Assembly (NCBI RefSeq): GCF_002237655.1
Contig: NZ_NOKT01000003.1
Coordinates: 1 to 64,000, forward strand
Source: Streptomyces sp. XY006
GTDB lineage: Bacteria; Actinomycetota; Actinomycetes; Streptomycetales; Streptomycetaceae
Direction: 5' to 3'
DNA: 64,000 nt
The notes under the pieces are model-generated. The model saw only the letters and a program-made list of their open reading frames with translations, was not told the origin of the DNA and did not search any database. Both the position numbers and the translations under genes were made by a program. The first letter of the stretch is position 1. Each line of letters starts with the position of its first letter. This document shows, piece after piece, positions 17,065-26,500 of this stretch.

Positions 17065-17344
17065 CGGCCGATTCTGCTCGGGAGGGCGCCGGGGTGCCAT
17101 CCCTTTGCCGTCGGTGAGGGAGTGATCACGCCTCGTGCAATTCGGCGGCGGGGTGCGGCACCATCCGCGGGCCCCGGACGTTGTCCCCTTTGAAGCAGAC
17201 GTGAATCAGAATGGAAGCAACGGACGGTCGCCGTCACGGCAGGCCCTCCCGGCGCGGTGGGGTCCTCGCATACGATGGCCGTTGCTCAGTAAGTCAAGTG
17301 GTAACCGACCGTCCCAGGCCCGACCGGCAAGGAGACCAACCCCC

Positions 17345-20191
17345 GTGTCCGTCCTCTCGAAGATCATGCGTGCAGGCGAAGGCAAGATCCTGCGCAAGCT
17401 GCACCGCATCGCGGACCAGGTCAACTCCATCGAAGAGGACTTCGTCGACCTCTCCGACGCCGAGCTGCGGGCCCTCACCGATGAGTACAAGCAGCGGTAC
17501 GCCGACGGTGAGAGCCTGGACGACCTGCTGCCCGAGGCCTTCGCGACCGTCCGTGAGGCCGCCAAGCGCGTCCTGGGCCAGCGTCACTACGACGTGCAGA
17601 TGATGGGCGGCGCCGCCCTGCACATGGGGTACGTGGCCGAGATGAAGACCGGTGAGGGCAAGACCCTCGTCGGCACGCTGCCGGCGTACCTGAACGCGCT
17701 GTCCGGCGAGGGCGTCCACATCATCACGGTCAACGACTACCTGGCCGAGCGCGACTCCGAGATGATGGGCCGCGTCCACCGCTTCCTGGGCCTGAGCGTC
17801 GGCTGCATCCTCGCCAACATGACGCCGGCTCAGCGCCGCGAGCAGTACGCCTGCGACATCACCTACGGCACGAACAACGAGTTCGGCTTCGACTACCTCC
17901 GCGACAACATGGCGTGGTCCAAGGACGAGCTCGTCCAGCGCGGCCACAACTTCGCCATCGTCGACGAGGTCGACTCCATCCTCATCGACGAGGCCCGTAC
18001 GCCGCTGATCATCTCCGGCCCGGCCGACCAGGCGACCAAGTGGTACGGCGACTTCGCCAAGCTGGTCAAGCGCCTCAAGCGCGGCGAGGCCGGCCAGCCC
18101 CTCAAGGGCATCGAGGAGACCGGCGACTACGACGTCGACGAGAAGAAGCGCACGGTCGCCATCCACGAGTCCGGCGTCGCCAAGGTCGAGGACTGGCTGG
18201 GCATCGACAACCTGTACGAGTCGGTGAACACCCCGCTGGTGGGCTACCTGAACAACGCCATCAAGGCGAAGGAACTGTTCAAGAAGGACAAGGACTACGT
18301 CATCATCGACGACGAGGTCATGATCGTCGATGAGCACACCGGACGTATCCTCGCCGGCCGCCGCTACAACGAGGGCATGCACCAGGCGATCGAGGCGAAG
18401 GAAGGGGTGCCGATCAAGGACGAGAACCAGACGCTCGCCACGATCACCCTCCAGAACTTCTTCCGCCTCTACAAGCGCCACGACCACAACGGCAAGGAAC
18501 AGCCCGGTCTGTGCGGCATGACCGGTACGGCCATGACCGAGGCCGCCGAGTTCCACCAGATCTACAAGCTCGGCGTGGTGCCGATCCCGACCAACCGGCC
18601 GATGGTCCGTAAGGACCAGTCCGACCTGATCTACCGGACCGAGGTCGCCAAGTTCGAGGCCGTCGTCGACGACATCGAGGAGAAGCACCGCAAGGGGCAG
18701 CCGATCCTCGTCGGCACCACCTCCGTCGAGAAGTCCGAGTACCTCTCGCAGCAGCTGAGCAAGCGCGGCATCCAGCACGAGGTGCTCAACGCCAAGCAGC
18801 ACGACCGGGAGGCGACGATCGTCGCCCAGGCCGGCCGCAAGGGCGCGGTCACGGTCGCCACGAACATGGCCGGCCGGGGTACGGACATCAAGCTCGGCGG
18901 CAACCCCGAGGACCTCGCCGAGGCCGAGCTGCGCCAGCGCGGTCTCGACCCCGAGGAGCACATCGAGGAGTGGGCGCACGCCCTGCCCGAGGCGCTGGAG
19001 CGGGCCGAGAAGGCCGTCAAGGCGGAGAAGGAAGAGGTCGAGAAGCTCGGCGGGCTCTACGTGCTGGGCACCGAGCGGCACGAGTCGCGGCGTATCGACA
19101 ACCAGCTGCGCGGTCGTTCCGGCCGTCAGGGCGACCCGGGCGAGTCCCGCTTCTACCTCTCCCTCGGCGACGACCTGATGCGGCTGTTCAAGGCCCAGAT
19201 GGTCGAGCGCGTGATGTCCATGGCGAACGTGCCGGACGACGTGCCGATCGAGAACAAGATGGTCACCCGCGCGATCGCCTCCGCGCAGTCGCAGGTCGAG
19301 CAGCAGAACTTCGAGACCCGTAAGAACGTCCTGAAGTACGACGAGGTCCTCAACCGCCAGCGCGAGGTCATCTACGGCGAGCGGCGCCGCGTCCTGGAGG
19401 GCGAGGACCTGCACGAGCAGATCCAGCACTTCATGGACGACACCATCGACGCGTACGTCCAGGCCGAGACCGCCGAGGGCTTCCCGGAGGACTGGGACCT
19501 CGACCGGCTGTGGGGCGCCTTCAAGCAGCTCTACCCGTGCAAGGTCACGGTCGAGGAGCTGGAGGAGGCGGCCGGCGACCGGGCCGGTCTCACCGCCGAG
19601 TTCATCGGCGACTCCATCAAGGACGACATCCACGAGCAGTACCAGGCGCGTGAGGCGCAGCTCGGCTCCGAGATCATGCGTGAGCTGGAGCGCCGGGTCG
19701 TGCTGTCGGTCCTGGACCGCAAGTGGCGCGAGCACCTCTACGAGATGGACTACCTCCAGGAGGGCATCGGCCTGCGCGCGATGGCGCAGAAGGACCCGCT
19801 GGTCGAGTACCAGCGCGAGGGCTTCGACATGTTCACCGCCATGATGGAGGGCATCAAGGAGGAGTCCGTCGGCTACCTGTTCAACCTGGAGGTCCAGGTC
19901 GAGCAGCAGGTCGAGGAGGTCCCCGTCGAGGACGCCAAGCCCGTGGCCGACCTGGAGAAGCAGGACTCGGTGCCGGCGCAGGCGGGTTCCCGGCCGGAGA
20001 TCCGCGCCAAGGGGCTGGACGTCCCGCAGCGGCGCAACCTCCACTTCTCGGCGCCGACGGTCGATGGCGAGGGCGGCACGATCGAGGGCGACTTCACGGA
20101 GGACGGCGAGCCGGTGCGGTCCGAGGCCGACGGCCTCACGCGCGCGGAGCGCCGCAAGCAGGCGAAGAGCCGGGGCCGCCGCAAGAAGTGA
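17345..20191 (+). CDS. secA: Protein translocase ATPase SecA
   Basis: 948 residues. DEAD-type Walker A MKTGEGKT (100-107), Walker [11 protein letters not shown] and the second helicase half with GTDIKLGG are all visible. The start is a GTG at 17345 after AAGGAGACC. SecA drives Sec-dependent export at the SecYEG channel. The C-terminus is a basic tail ([14 protein letters not shown]) with no cysteine-rich zinc motif, so SecB-type targeting is not expected. A TACGAT (17271-17276) in the leader is a reasonable -10 element without a good -35. Confidence 0.98.
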   Translation: MSVLSKIMRAGEGKILRKLHRIADQVNSIEEDFVDLSDAELRALTDEYKQRYADGESLDDLLPEAFATVREAAKRVLGQRHYDVQMMGGAALHMGYVAEMKTGEGKTLVGTLPAYLNALSGEGVHIITVNDYLAERDSEMMGRVHRFLGLSVGCILANMTPAQRREQYACDITYGTNNEFGFDYLRDNMAWSKDELVQRGHNFAIVDEVDSILIDEARTPLIISGPADQATKWYGDFAKLVKRLKRGEAGQPLKGIEETGDYDVDEKKRTVAIHESGVAKVEDWLGIDNLYESVNTPLVGYLNNAIKAKELFKKDKDYVIIDDEVMIVDEHTGRILAGRRYNEGMHQAIEAKEGVPIKDENQTLATITLQNFFRLYKRHDHNGKEQPGLCGMTGTAMTEAAEFHQIYKLGVVPIPTNRPMVRKDQSDLIYRTEVAKFEAVVDDIEEKHRKGQPILVGTTSVEKSEYLSQQLSKRGIQHEVLNAKQHDREATIVAQAGRKGAVTVATNMAGRGTDIKLGGNPEDLAEAELRQRGLDPEEHIEEWAHALPEALERAEKAVKAEKEEVEKLGGLYVLGTERHESRRIDNQLRGRSGRQGDPGESRFYLSLGDDLMRLFKAQMVERVMSMANVPDDVPIENKMVTRAIASAQSQVEQQNFETRKNVLKYDEVLNRQREVIYGERRRVLEGEDLHEQIQHFMDDTIDAYVQAETAEGFPEDWDLDRLWGAFKQLYPCKVTVEELEEAAGDRAGLTAEFIGDSIKDDIHEQYQAREAQLGSEIMRELERRVVLSVLDRKWREHLYEMDYLQEGIGLRAMAQKDPLVEYQREGFDMFTAMMEGIKEESVGYLFNLEVQVEQQVEEVPVEDAKPVADLEKQDSVPAQAGSRPEIRAKGLDVPQRRNLHFSAPTVDGEGGTIEGDFTEDGEPVRSEADGLTRAERRKQAKSRGRRKK

Positions 20192-20222
20192 CGTGACGGA
20201 CGCGGCAGCGCCGTGACGGCCT

Positions 20223-20257
20223 GAAGGGCCGGACACCTCCTGGGTGTCCGGCCCTTC
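20223..20257 (+). terminator. Intrinsic terminator after secA
   Basis: A perfect 15-bp stem, GAAGGGCCGGACACC (20223-20237) with GGTGTCCGGCCCTTC (20243-20257), around a five-base loop, 31 bases after the secA stop. Confidence 0.85.
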
Positions 20258-20340
20258 GCCGTACCCGGACGGAAGCCGGCCGGGCCGGGTTCCGGAACGG
20301 ATGATCCCGAGTCGGGGGCGGGTCTGGCAGACGGATGAGT

Positions 20341-20455
20341 CCGTGTCGGGGCGGGTCAGTCCGTGTCGGGGCGGGTCCATCCGTGTCGGGGTGGGTCAGT
20401 CGGTTCGGGGCGGGTGCATCCCTGTCGGGCGGGTCAGTCCGTGTCGGGGCGGGGT
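20341..20455. repeat. 20-bp minisatellite between secA and the Rv3235-like gene
   Basis: About six tandem copies of a 19-20 bp unit (CCGTGTCGGGGCGGGTCAGT) start at 20341, 20361, 20381, 20401, 20420 and 20439. The first three are 20 bp, the next two 19 bp. The array runs into the 3' end of the minus-strand gene, and its last codons and stop (20434) lie in the repeat. Confidence 0.85.
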
Positions 20456-21465
20456 GGCCGGGGGCCGCCGAGTTCCACCGCCGTGCAGCGCCAGCGCAGG
20501 TCCTGGCCCAGTTCCAGACGGAAGGCCATGGCGCGCAGCCGGTCGCCGGCGCCGATCCGGGCGAAGGCCTCGATGGCGCCCGGGCGGGGTTCGAAGTAGC
20601 CGATGTCCCGGACGACGGGGCGGGCGCCTCGGGTGCGCAGGGGGCCGCGTTCGGCCAGCCAGGCCAGTTCGTCGTAGGCGCGGCCGCGGGTGTGGCGGAG
20701 CATCGCGTGGACGGGGCGGTGGCCGCTCAGGACGGCGACCAGGAGGTCGGCGAAGAGGTCGGTGGGCAGGGGGCGGTGCAGCGGCCGGCGGGGGGTCTGG
20801 GCGGGGACGCGGGGCGTGGTCGGCGCGGTCGTCCGCGGGGTCGCCGGGCCGGAGGGGATGGCGGGCGGCGGGGTGCCGTTCGGGCTCCGGCGGAGGGCCG
20901 TGCGAGGCGCTGGGGAGGCCGACCGGCGGGCGCCCGGGGACGTGGGCGGGCGGGAGCCTGCCGAGGCCGACCGGCGGCTGCCCGGGGATGTGGACGGGCG
21001 AGGGCCTGCCGAGGCCGGTCGGCTGCTGCCCGGGGATGTGGGCGGGCGGGTGTCGGCGGGGCGGGTGTACGGGCGCTGGGCGCGGGGAGAGGCCGGGGGG
21101 CGGCCGTCGGCTCCGGGTGCGCGGGCGGGGCCGCGGCCAGGAGTGTGAGGCGGGCCTGTGGGGGCGAGGGGCGGCGGGGTGTCGGAGCCGGTGGCGAGGG
21201 CGGTGGTTCCCTCGCTGGTTCCCTCGCGGGCCCCGGTGCGAGACCTCGCATTAGCAGGGGTGGCAGAGGCGGCAGGGGCGGCGGGGGCGACCGGGGCCGT
21301 CAGGCTAGCTGGGATGCCCGGGGCCGCCGGGGCGCCCGGGGCGGCGGTGCCCGGGGCGGCGGTGACTGCGGCGGCCGGGGCTGCGAGGCCGCATTCCTTG
21401 CTGCCGGTGCCGCCGATGCCGCCGCTGAGGGGGCGGCGGTTGGTGCTGGTCATGACCTTGTGCAT
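20434..21465 (-). CDS. Rv3235 family protein with low-complexity N-terminal region
   Basis: 343 residues. The N-terminal two-thirds is Ala/Pro/Ser/Arg-rich and contains three 16-residue repeats. The C-terminal domain (about 225-335: LFADLLVAVLSGHRPVHAML, then RDIGYFEPRPGAIEAFARI) is the Rv3235 family domain found next to secA in actinobacteria. No catalytic residues are evident; function is unknown. ATG at 21465 has a GGGGA site; ATG at 21453 with AAGG is an equal alternative. It is convergent with secA. The stop lies inside a minisatellite, so the end may be variable between strains. Confidence 0.8.
   Translation of the reverse strand: MHKVMTSTNRRPLSGGIGGTGSKECGLAAPAAAVTAAPGTAAPGAPAAPGIPASLTAPVAPAAPAASATPANARSRTGAREGTSEGTTALATGSDTPPPLAPTGPPHTPGRGPARAPGADGRPPASPRAQRPYTRPADTRPPTSPGSSRPASAGPRPSTSPGSRRSASAGSRPPTSPGARRSASPAPRTALRRSPNGTPPPAIPSGPATPRTTAPTTPRVPAQTPRRPLHRPLPTDLFADLLVAVLSGHRPVHAMLRHTRGRAYDELAWLAERGPLRTRGARPVVRDIGYFEPRPGAIEAFARIGAGDRLRAMAFRLELGQDLRWRCTAVELGGPRPPRPDTD
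20915..21058. repeat. Three 48-bp in-frame repeats in the Rv3235-like gene
   Basis: Units at 20915-20962, 20963-21010 and 21011-21058 begin GAGGCC and encode, on the minus strand, 16-residue repeats with a PTSPG core and SRR or SAS variants. Being multiples of three they keep the frame. Confidence 0.8.
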
Positions 21466-21780
21466 GGGGGTCCCCGTTTCGTGAGCCGGTGGATACCGGT
21501 GAGTAACTTCGGGTGGTGATCTTGTACGGGGGCGAACGGCGCCGGAGCAAGGCGGCGGAGTGCGCGTCGGCGGACCCGGGAGGGTTCACCTATCCGGGTG
21601 ATTCGCTGGGTGTGAAGCCCGTCCGATCCCGGGTGGGGCGGGTGAATTCCCGGCTCCGAGTGGACGGGTCCGGCTCCCCGGGGCGGGACTCGAAAGGGGA
21701 CGCGGCGCACGTATTCTGAAGGTCCTCTGCGGCCGGAAGGCCCTGCCGGAGCCACCGAACCGACCACGAAAGCGGCCAGC
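21466..21780. other. Divergent intergenic region, no gene seen
   Basis: 315 bases between the minus-strand Rv3235-like gene and the plus-strand DUF6912 gene. It must hold promoters for both. TATTCT (21712-21717) is a possible -10 for the plus-strand gene, without a convincing -35. No reading frame, hairpin or recognisable operator stands out. Confidence 0.5.
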
Positions 21781-22296
21781 ATGCGTGTCTACGTGCCCAT
21801 GACCCTCCCCGGTCTCGCCGAGGCGTACGAGACGGGTGAGCTGGGGGCCGGACCGTTCGTCGCCTACGCCGTGACGCCCGCGCTGCGCGAGTGGTACCTC
21901 TCCGACGACATCGAGGAGCTGGAGTACGCGGCGCTCAGCCGGGCCGCGCTGGCCTCGCTGCGGCTGCTGGCCGCCCAGGCGGACGCACCCCGGCGCCGGG
22001 TCGTCGTGGCCGTGGACGTGCCCGACCGGGGCGCGAGCGCGGATCCCGACCGGGGCCTGGACCCGGCGGCGCTGGGCGAGGTGCGGGTCGCGGGTCCCGT
22101 GGCCCTGGCCAAGGCCGCGTCGGTGCACGTCGACGCGGCCGACGCGGAGGCCGATGTGACGGCGGCTGCCGAGGCGCTGCCGGCGGCGGACGGCGGGGAC
22201 GACGACGCGCAGTTCGTCGTGGACGGGGCGGAGGACCACGAGCTGCTGTGGTTCGCGACGCAGGAGATCCCCAACCTGGTGGGCCGCGGGAACTGA
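21781..22296 (+). CDS. DUF6912 family protein
   Basis: 171 residues starting MRVYVPMTLPGLAEAYETGE, the recognisable start of this small actinobacterial family. It has alternating hydrophobic segments, Asp/Ala-rich loops and a C-terminal DDDAQFVVDGAEDHELLWF. No signal peptide, membrane helix or known catalytic motif is visible. The function is unknown. It has a GAAAGCGG ribosome-binding site and is followed 74 bases later by the HAD hydrolase gene, possibly co-transcribed. Confidence 0.82.
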   Translation: MRVYVPMTLPGLAEAYETGELGAGPFVAYAVTPALREWYLSDDIEELEYAALSRAALASLRLLAAQADAPRRRVVVAVDVPDRGASADPDRGLDPAALGEVRVAGPVALAKAASVHVDAADAEADVTAAAEALPAADGGDDDAQFVVDGAEDHELLWFATQEIPNLVGRGN

Positions 22297-22370
22297 GCGA
22301 ACCTCCCGCCCGGGGGCGCGTTGAGGCGCCGTTCTCTTGATTGTCAGTGGAGCCGGGTACGTTTTGTGGC

Positions 22371-23036
22371 ATGGGGACGAAGACGGGCGCGCACATTGTC
22401 TGGGACTGGAACGGCACGCTGTTCCACGACATCGACGCGATCATCGGGGCGACGAACGCGGCCTTCGCCGAGCTGGGCCTGGAGCCGCTGACGCTGGAGA
22501 AGTACCGGGAGCTGTACTGCGTACCGGTGCCGAAGTTCTACGAGCGGCTGATGGGGCGGCTGCCCACCGAGGCCGAGTGGGAGCTGATGGACGGCATCTT
22601 CCACCGGTACTACGCGGAGCACCGGGTCAGGTGCGGTCTGACGGCCGGCGCCGAGGAGCTGCTGGCCGCATGGCGGTCGACGGGGCGCAGCCAGTCGATC
22701 CTCAGCATGTACGTGCACGAGGAGCTCGTGCCCCTGGTGCGCGGCTTCGGGATCGAGCCGCACTTCATACGCGTGGACGGGCGCACCGGGCCGTCGGGCG
22801 GCAGCAAGGCCGAGCACATGGTGCGGCACCTGGGGTCCCTGAGCGGGGTGGCTCCCGAGCGCACGGTGGTGATCGGGGACGCCGCGGACGACGCCGTGGC
22901 CGCGCTGCACGTGGGCGCCCGGGCCGTGCTGTACACCGGGGGATCGCACAGCCGGGCGAGCCTCGAGGCGGTCGGGGTGCCGGTCGTGGACACGCTGGAG
23001 GAAGCGGTCGACGAGGCACAGCGCCTGGCGGCCTGA
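22371..23036 (+). CDS. HAD family hydrolase with DWNGT motif I
   Basis: 221 residues. HAD motif I is DWNGTLFHD (12-20), motif II SILSMYVHE, and the C-terminal motif IVVIGDAADDAVAA holds the acidic pair. The overall form is phosphoglycolate phosphatase-like. The second aspartate of the usual DxD is Asn14, which weakens the acid/base position. Substrate unknown. ATG at 22371 is chosen; TTG at 22341 and GTG at 22347 are in frame. No clear ribosome-binding site is present, so the mRNA could be leaderless. Confidence 0.88.
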   Translation: MGTKTGAHIVWDWNGTLFHDIDAIIGATNAAFAELGLEPLTLEKYRELYCVPVPKFYERLMGRLPTEAEWELMDGIFHRYYAEHRVRCGLTAGAEELLAAWRSTGRSQSILSMYVHEELVPLVRGFGIEPHFIRVDGRTGPSGGSKAEHMVRHLGSLSGVAPERTVVIGDAADDAVAALHVGARAVLYTGGSHSRASLEAVGVPVVDTLEEAVDEAQRLAA

Positions 23037-23510
23037 TCGGCGGGGCTCCTTCCGCGGTACGCCGAAGCGGGGTGGTGCGCGCACTGTGCAGAACGTCAAA
23101 CTTCCAGGGCTGCTTTTGTACACATACGGCTCATGACGGGGGCCCTGTGAGGAGCGATAGCCTTGGTGGCGTGATCAGCGCGATAGTTCGCGGGGACGCC
23201 GACGTCCTCGCCCTGCGCCCGGAGAGCACGGACGACATCCGTGTCCGGGCGGCAGTCGCTGGTCCTCGCGGGCGGGACGGGGCATCGAGGGCTCCCGGGA
23301 CGCCGAGCACCACCAGGATCCAGGCGTCGCGGAGAGCAGCGTCACACCGGTGGAGCAGCTCAAGATTGGCTCAGACACCCCCGCTCATCTCACCTTGCGG
23401 CATAGCGTCGGTTCCGACCGGATACCCCGTGTCACGACGTGACGTCGTAAGCGCAGAGGCCGTACTTCCTTCTACGTCACGCAACGGCGCGCGACAGGAG
23501 CCAGAGGACA
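23037..23510 (+). promoter_or_regulatory. Long gdh upstream region with overlapping palindromes
   Basis: 474 bases without a convincing gene. Two overlapping perfect palindromes, GTCACGACGTGAC (23431-23443) and ACGACGTGACGTCGT (23434-23448), lie about 65 bases before gdh and could bind a dimeric regulator. A short frame from GTG 23172 (VISAIVRGDADV...) has a GAGGAG site but runs into gdh and loses coding character; I do not call it. The regulator of gdh is not identifiable. Confidence 0.4.
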
Positions 23511-26500
23511 ATGCAGACCAAGCTGGACGAAGCCAAGGCCGAGTTGCTCGAGAGGGCCGCCCGGGTAGCTGAGAACAGCCCGGTCGGGGGGCACCTACCG
23601 ACCGGGTCGACGGGCGAGGAGACCCCAGACGCCCAGGGAGCCCCGGACCGCGAGTCCCTGCTCACGTTCCTCCAGCGTTACTACCTGCACACGGCCCCGG
23701 AGGACCTCGCCGACCGCGACCCGGTCGACGTCTTCGGAGCCGCCGTGTCGCACTACCGGCTGGCCGAGAACCGCCCCCAGGGCACGGCCAACGTGCGGGT
23801 TCACACGCCCACGGTCGAGGAGAACGGCTGGACCTGCAGCCACTCGGTCGTCGAGGTCGTCACCGACGACATGCCCTTCCTCGTCGACTCCGTCACCAAC
23901 GAGCTGACGCGGCAGGGGCGCGGCATCCACGTCGTCATCCACCCCCAGTTCGTCGTGCGGCGCGACGTCACCGGCAAGCTGATCGAGGTGCTGCCCACGC
24001 CCCCGACCGGCGCCGGGAGCCTGCCGCACGACGCGCACGTCGAGTCCTGGATCCACGTCGAGATCGACCGCGAGACCGACCGGGCCGATCTGAAGCAGAT
24101 CACCGCCGACCTGCTGCGTGTGCTCTCCGACGCCCGCGAGGCCGTCGAGGACTGGGGCAAGATGCGGGACGCGGCGACCCGGCTGGCGGAGGGGCTGCCG
24201 GACGAGCCGATCCCCGGCGACCTGCCCGGACCCCAGGTCGAGGAGGCCCGCGAGCTGCTGCGCTGGCTGGCCGACGACCACTTCACGTTCCTCGGCTACC
24301 GCGAGTACCAGCTGCGCGACGACGACTCCCTGGCCGCCGTGCCCGGCACCGGTCTCGGCATCCTGCGCGCCGACCCGCACCACTCCGACCAGGAGAGCCA
24401 CCCGGTCAGCCCGTCCTTCGAGCGGCTGCCCGCCGACGCCCGGGCCAAGGCCCGCGAGCACAAGCTGCTCGTCCTGACCAAGGCCAACAGCCGGGCGACC
24501 GTGCACCGGCCGTCGTACCTGGACTACATCGGTGTCAAGAAGTTCGACGCCGACGGCAACGTCATCGGCGAGCGGCGCTTCCTCGGCCTGTTCTCCTCCG
24601 CCGCCTACACCGAGTCCGTGCGCCGCGTCCCGGTGATCCGGCGCAAGGTCGAGGAGGTCCTGGAGCAGGCCGGGTTCTCGCCCAACAGCCACGACGGGCG
24701 CGACCTGCTGCAGATCCTGGAGACGTACCCGCGCGACGAGCTGTTCCAGACCCCGGTCGACGAACTGCGCGCCATCGTCACCTCCGTCCTCTACCTCCAG
24801 GAGCGGCGGCGGCTGCGCCTGTACCTGCGCCAGGACGAGTACGGGCGCTACTACTCGGCCCTCGTCTACCTGCCGCGCGACCGGTACACCACCGCCGTGC
24901 GCCTGCGGATCATCGAGATCCTCAAGGAGGAGCTCGGCGGCATCAGCGTCGACTTCACGGCGTGGAACACCGAGTCGATCCTGTCCCGGCTGCACTTCGT
25001 GGTCCGGGTCCCGCCGGGCACCGAGCTGGAGCACCTGTCCGACGCCGACAAGGAGCGCATCGAGGCCCGCCTGGTCGAGGCCGCCCGCTCCTGGGAGGAC
25101 GCCTTCGCCGAGGCGCTCAACGCCGAGCTCGGCGAGGAGCAGGCGGCCGAGCTGATGCGCCGCTACGCGCACGCCTTCCCCGAGGGCTACAAGGCCGACC
25201 ACAACCCGCGCGCCGCGGTCGCCGACCTCGTCCACCTGGAGCAGCTGAAGGCCGAGGAGGGCAGGGACTTCGCGCTCAGCCTCTACGAGCCGGTGGGCGC
25301 CGCCCCCGAGGAGCGCCGCTTCAAGATCTACCGCACGGGCGACGCGATCTCCCTCTCGGCGGTGCTGCCGGTCCTCAACCGGCTCGGCGTCGAGGTCGTC
25401 GACGAGCGGCCGTACGAGCTGCGCTGCTCGGACCGGAGCGTGGCCTGGATCTACGACTTCGGCCTGCGCATCCCCCGCCCGCAGGGCGGCAGCGCGGACT
25501 ACTTCGGCGACGACGCCCGCGAGCGGTTCCAGGACGCCTTCGCCGCCACCTGGACCGGCGAGGCGGAGAACGACGGCTTCAACGCCCTCGTGCTCAGCGC
25601 CGGGCTGACCTGGCGGCAGGCGATGGTGCTGCGGGCGTACGCGAAGTACCTGCGCCAGGCGGCCTCCACGTTCAGCCAGGACTACATGGAGGACACCCTC
25701 CGCAACAACGTCCACACCACCCGGCTGCTCGTCTCCCTGTTCGAGGCGCGGATGTCGCCGGACCGGCAGCGCGCGGGGCACGAGATCGTGGACGCGCTGC
25801 TGGAGGAGGTCGACGCGGCCCTCGACCAGGTCGCCAGCCTCGACGAGGACCGGATCCTCAGGTCCTTCCTCACCGTCATCAAGGCGACCCTGCGGACCAA
25901 CTTCTTCCAGGAGGCGGCGGGCGGCAGGCCGCACGAGTACGTCTCCATGAAGTTCGACCCGCAGGCCATCCCCGACCTGCCGGCGCCGCGCCCGGCCTTC
26001 GAGATCTGGGTGTACTCGCCCCGGGTCGAGGGTGTGCACCTGCGCTTCGGCAAGGTCGCCCGAGGTGGTCTGCGCTGGTCGGACCGGCGGGAGGACTTCC
26101 GCACCGAGATCCTCGGTCTGGTCAAGGCGCAGATGGTGAAGAACACCGTCATCGTGCCGGTCGGCGCCAAGGGCGGCTTCGTCGCCAAGCAGCTGCCCGA
26201 CCCGAGCGTGGACCGCGACGCGTGGATGGCCGAGGGCATCGCCAGCTACAAGACGTTCATCTCGGCGCTGCTCGACATCACCGACAACATGGTCGGGGGC
26301 GAGGTCGTGCCCCCGGCCGACGTCGTCCGGCACGACGAGGACGACACCTACCTCGTCGTCGCCGCCGACAAGGGCACCGCGACCTTCTCCGACATCGCCA
26401 ACGAGGTCGCGCAGAAGTACAACTTCTGGCTCGGGGACGCCTTCGCCTCCGGCGGCTCCGCCGGCTACGACCACAAGGGCATGGGCATCACCGCCCGCGG

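Noticed and set aside
15252..17237. Single fused YcaQ-GNAT protein on the minus strand
   Set aside because: The upstream part is out of frame with the GNAT gene and lacks homology; two separate genes with their own starts explain the region.
17294..20380. 1,028-residue minus-strand ORF opposite secA
   Set aside because: Val/Leu/Asp-rich composition without domains, entirely antisense to secA. This is the usual GC-rich shadow frame.
20341..20455. CRISPR array
   Set aside because: Direct tandem repeat without unique spacers and a unit too short; it is a minisatellite.
23172..23510. Short plus-strand frame upstream of gdh from GTG 23172
   Set aside because: It has a GAGGAG site but no stop before gdh, low coding character after about 30 codons and no similarity I recognise.
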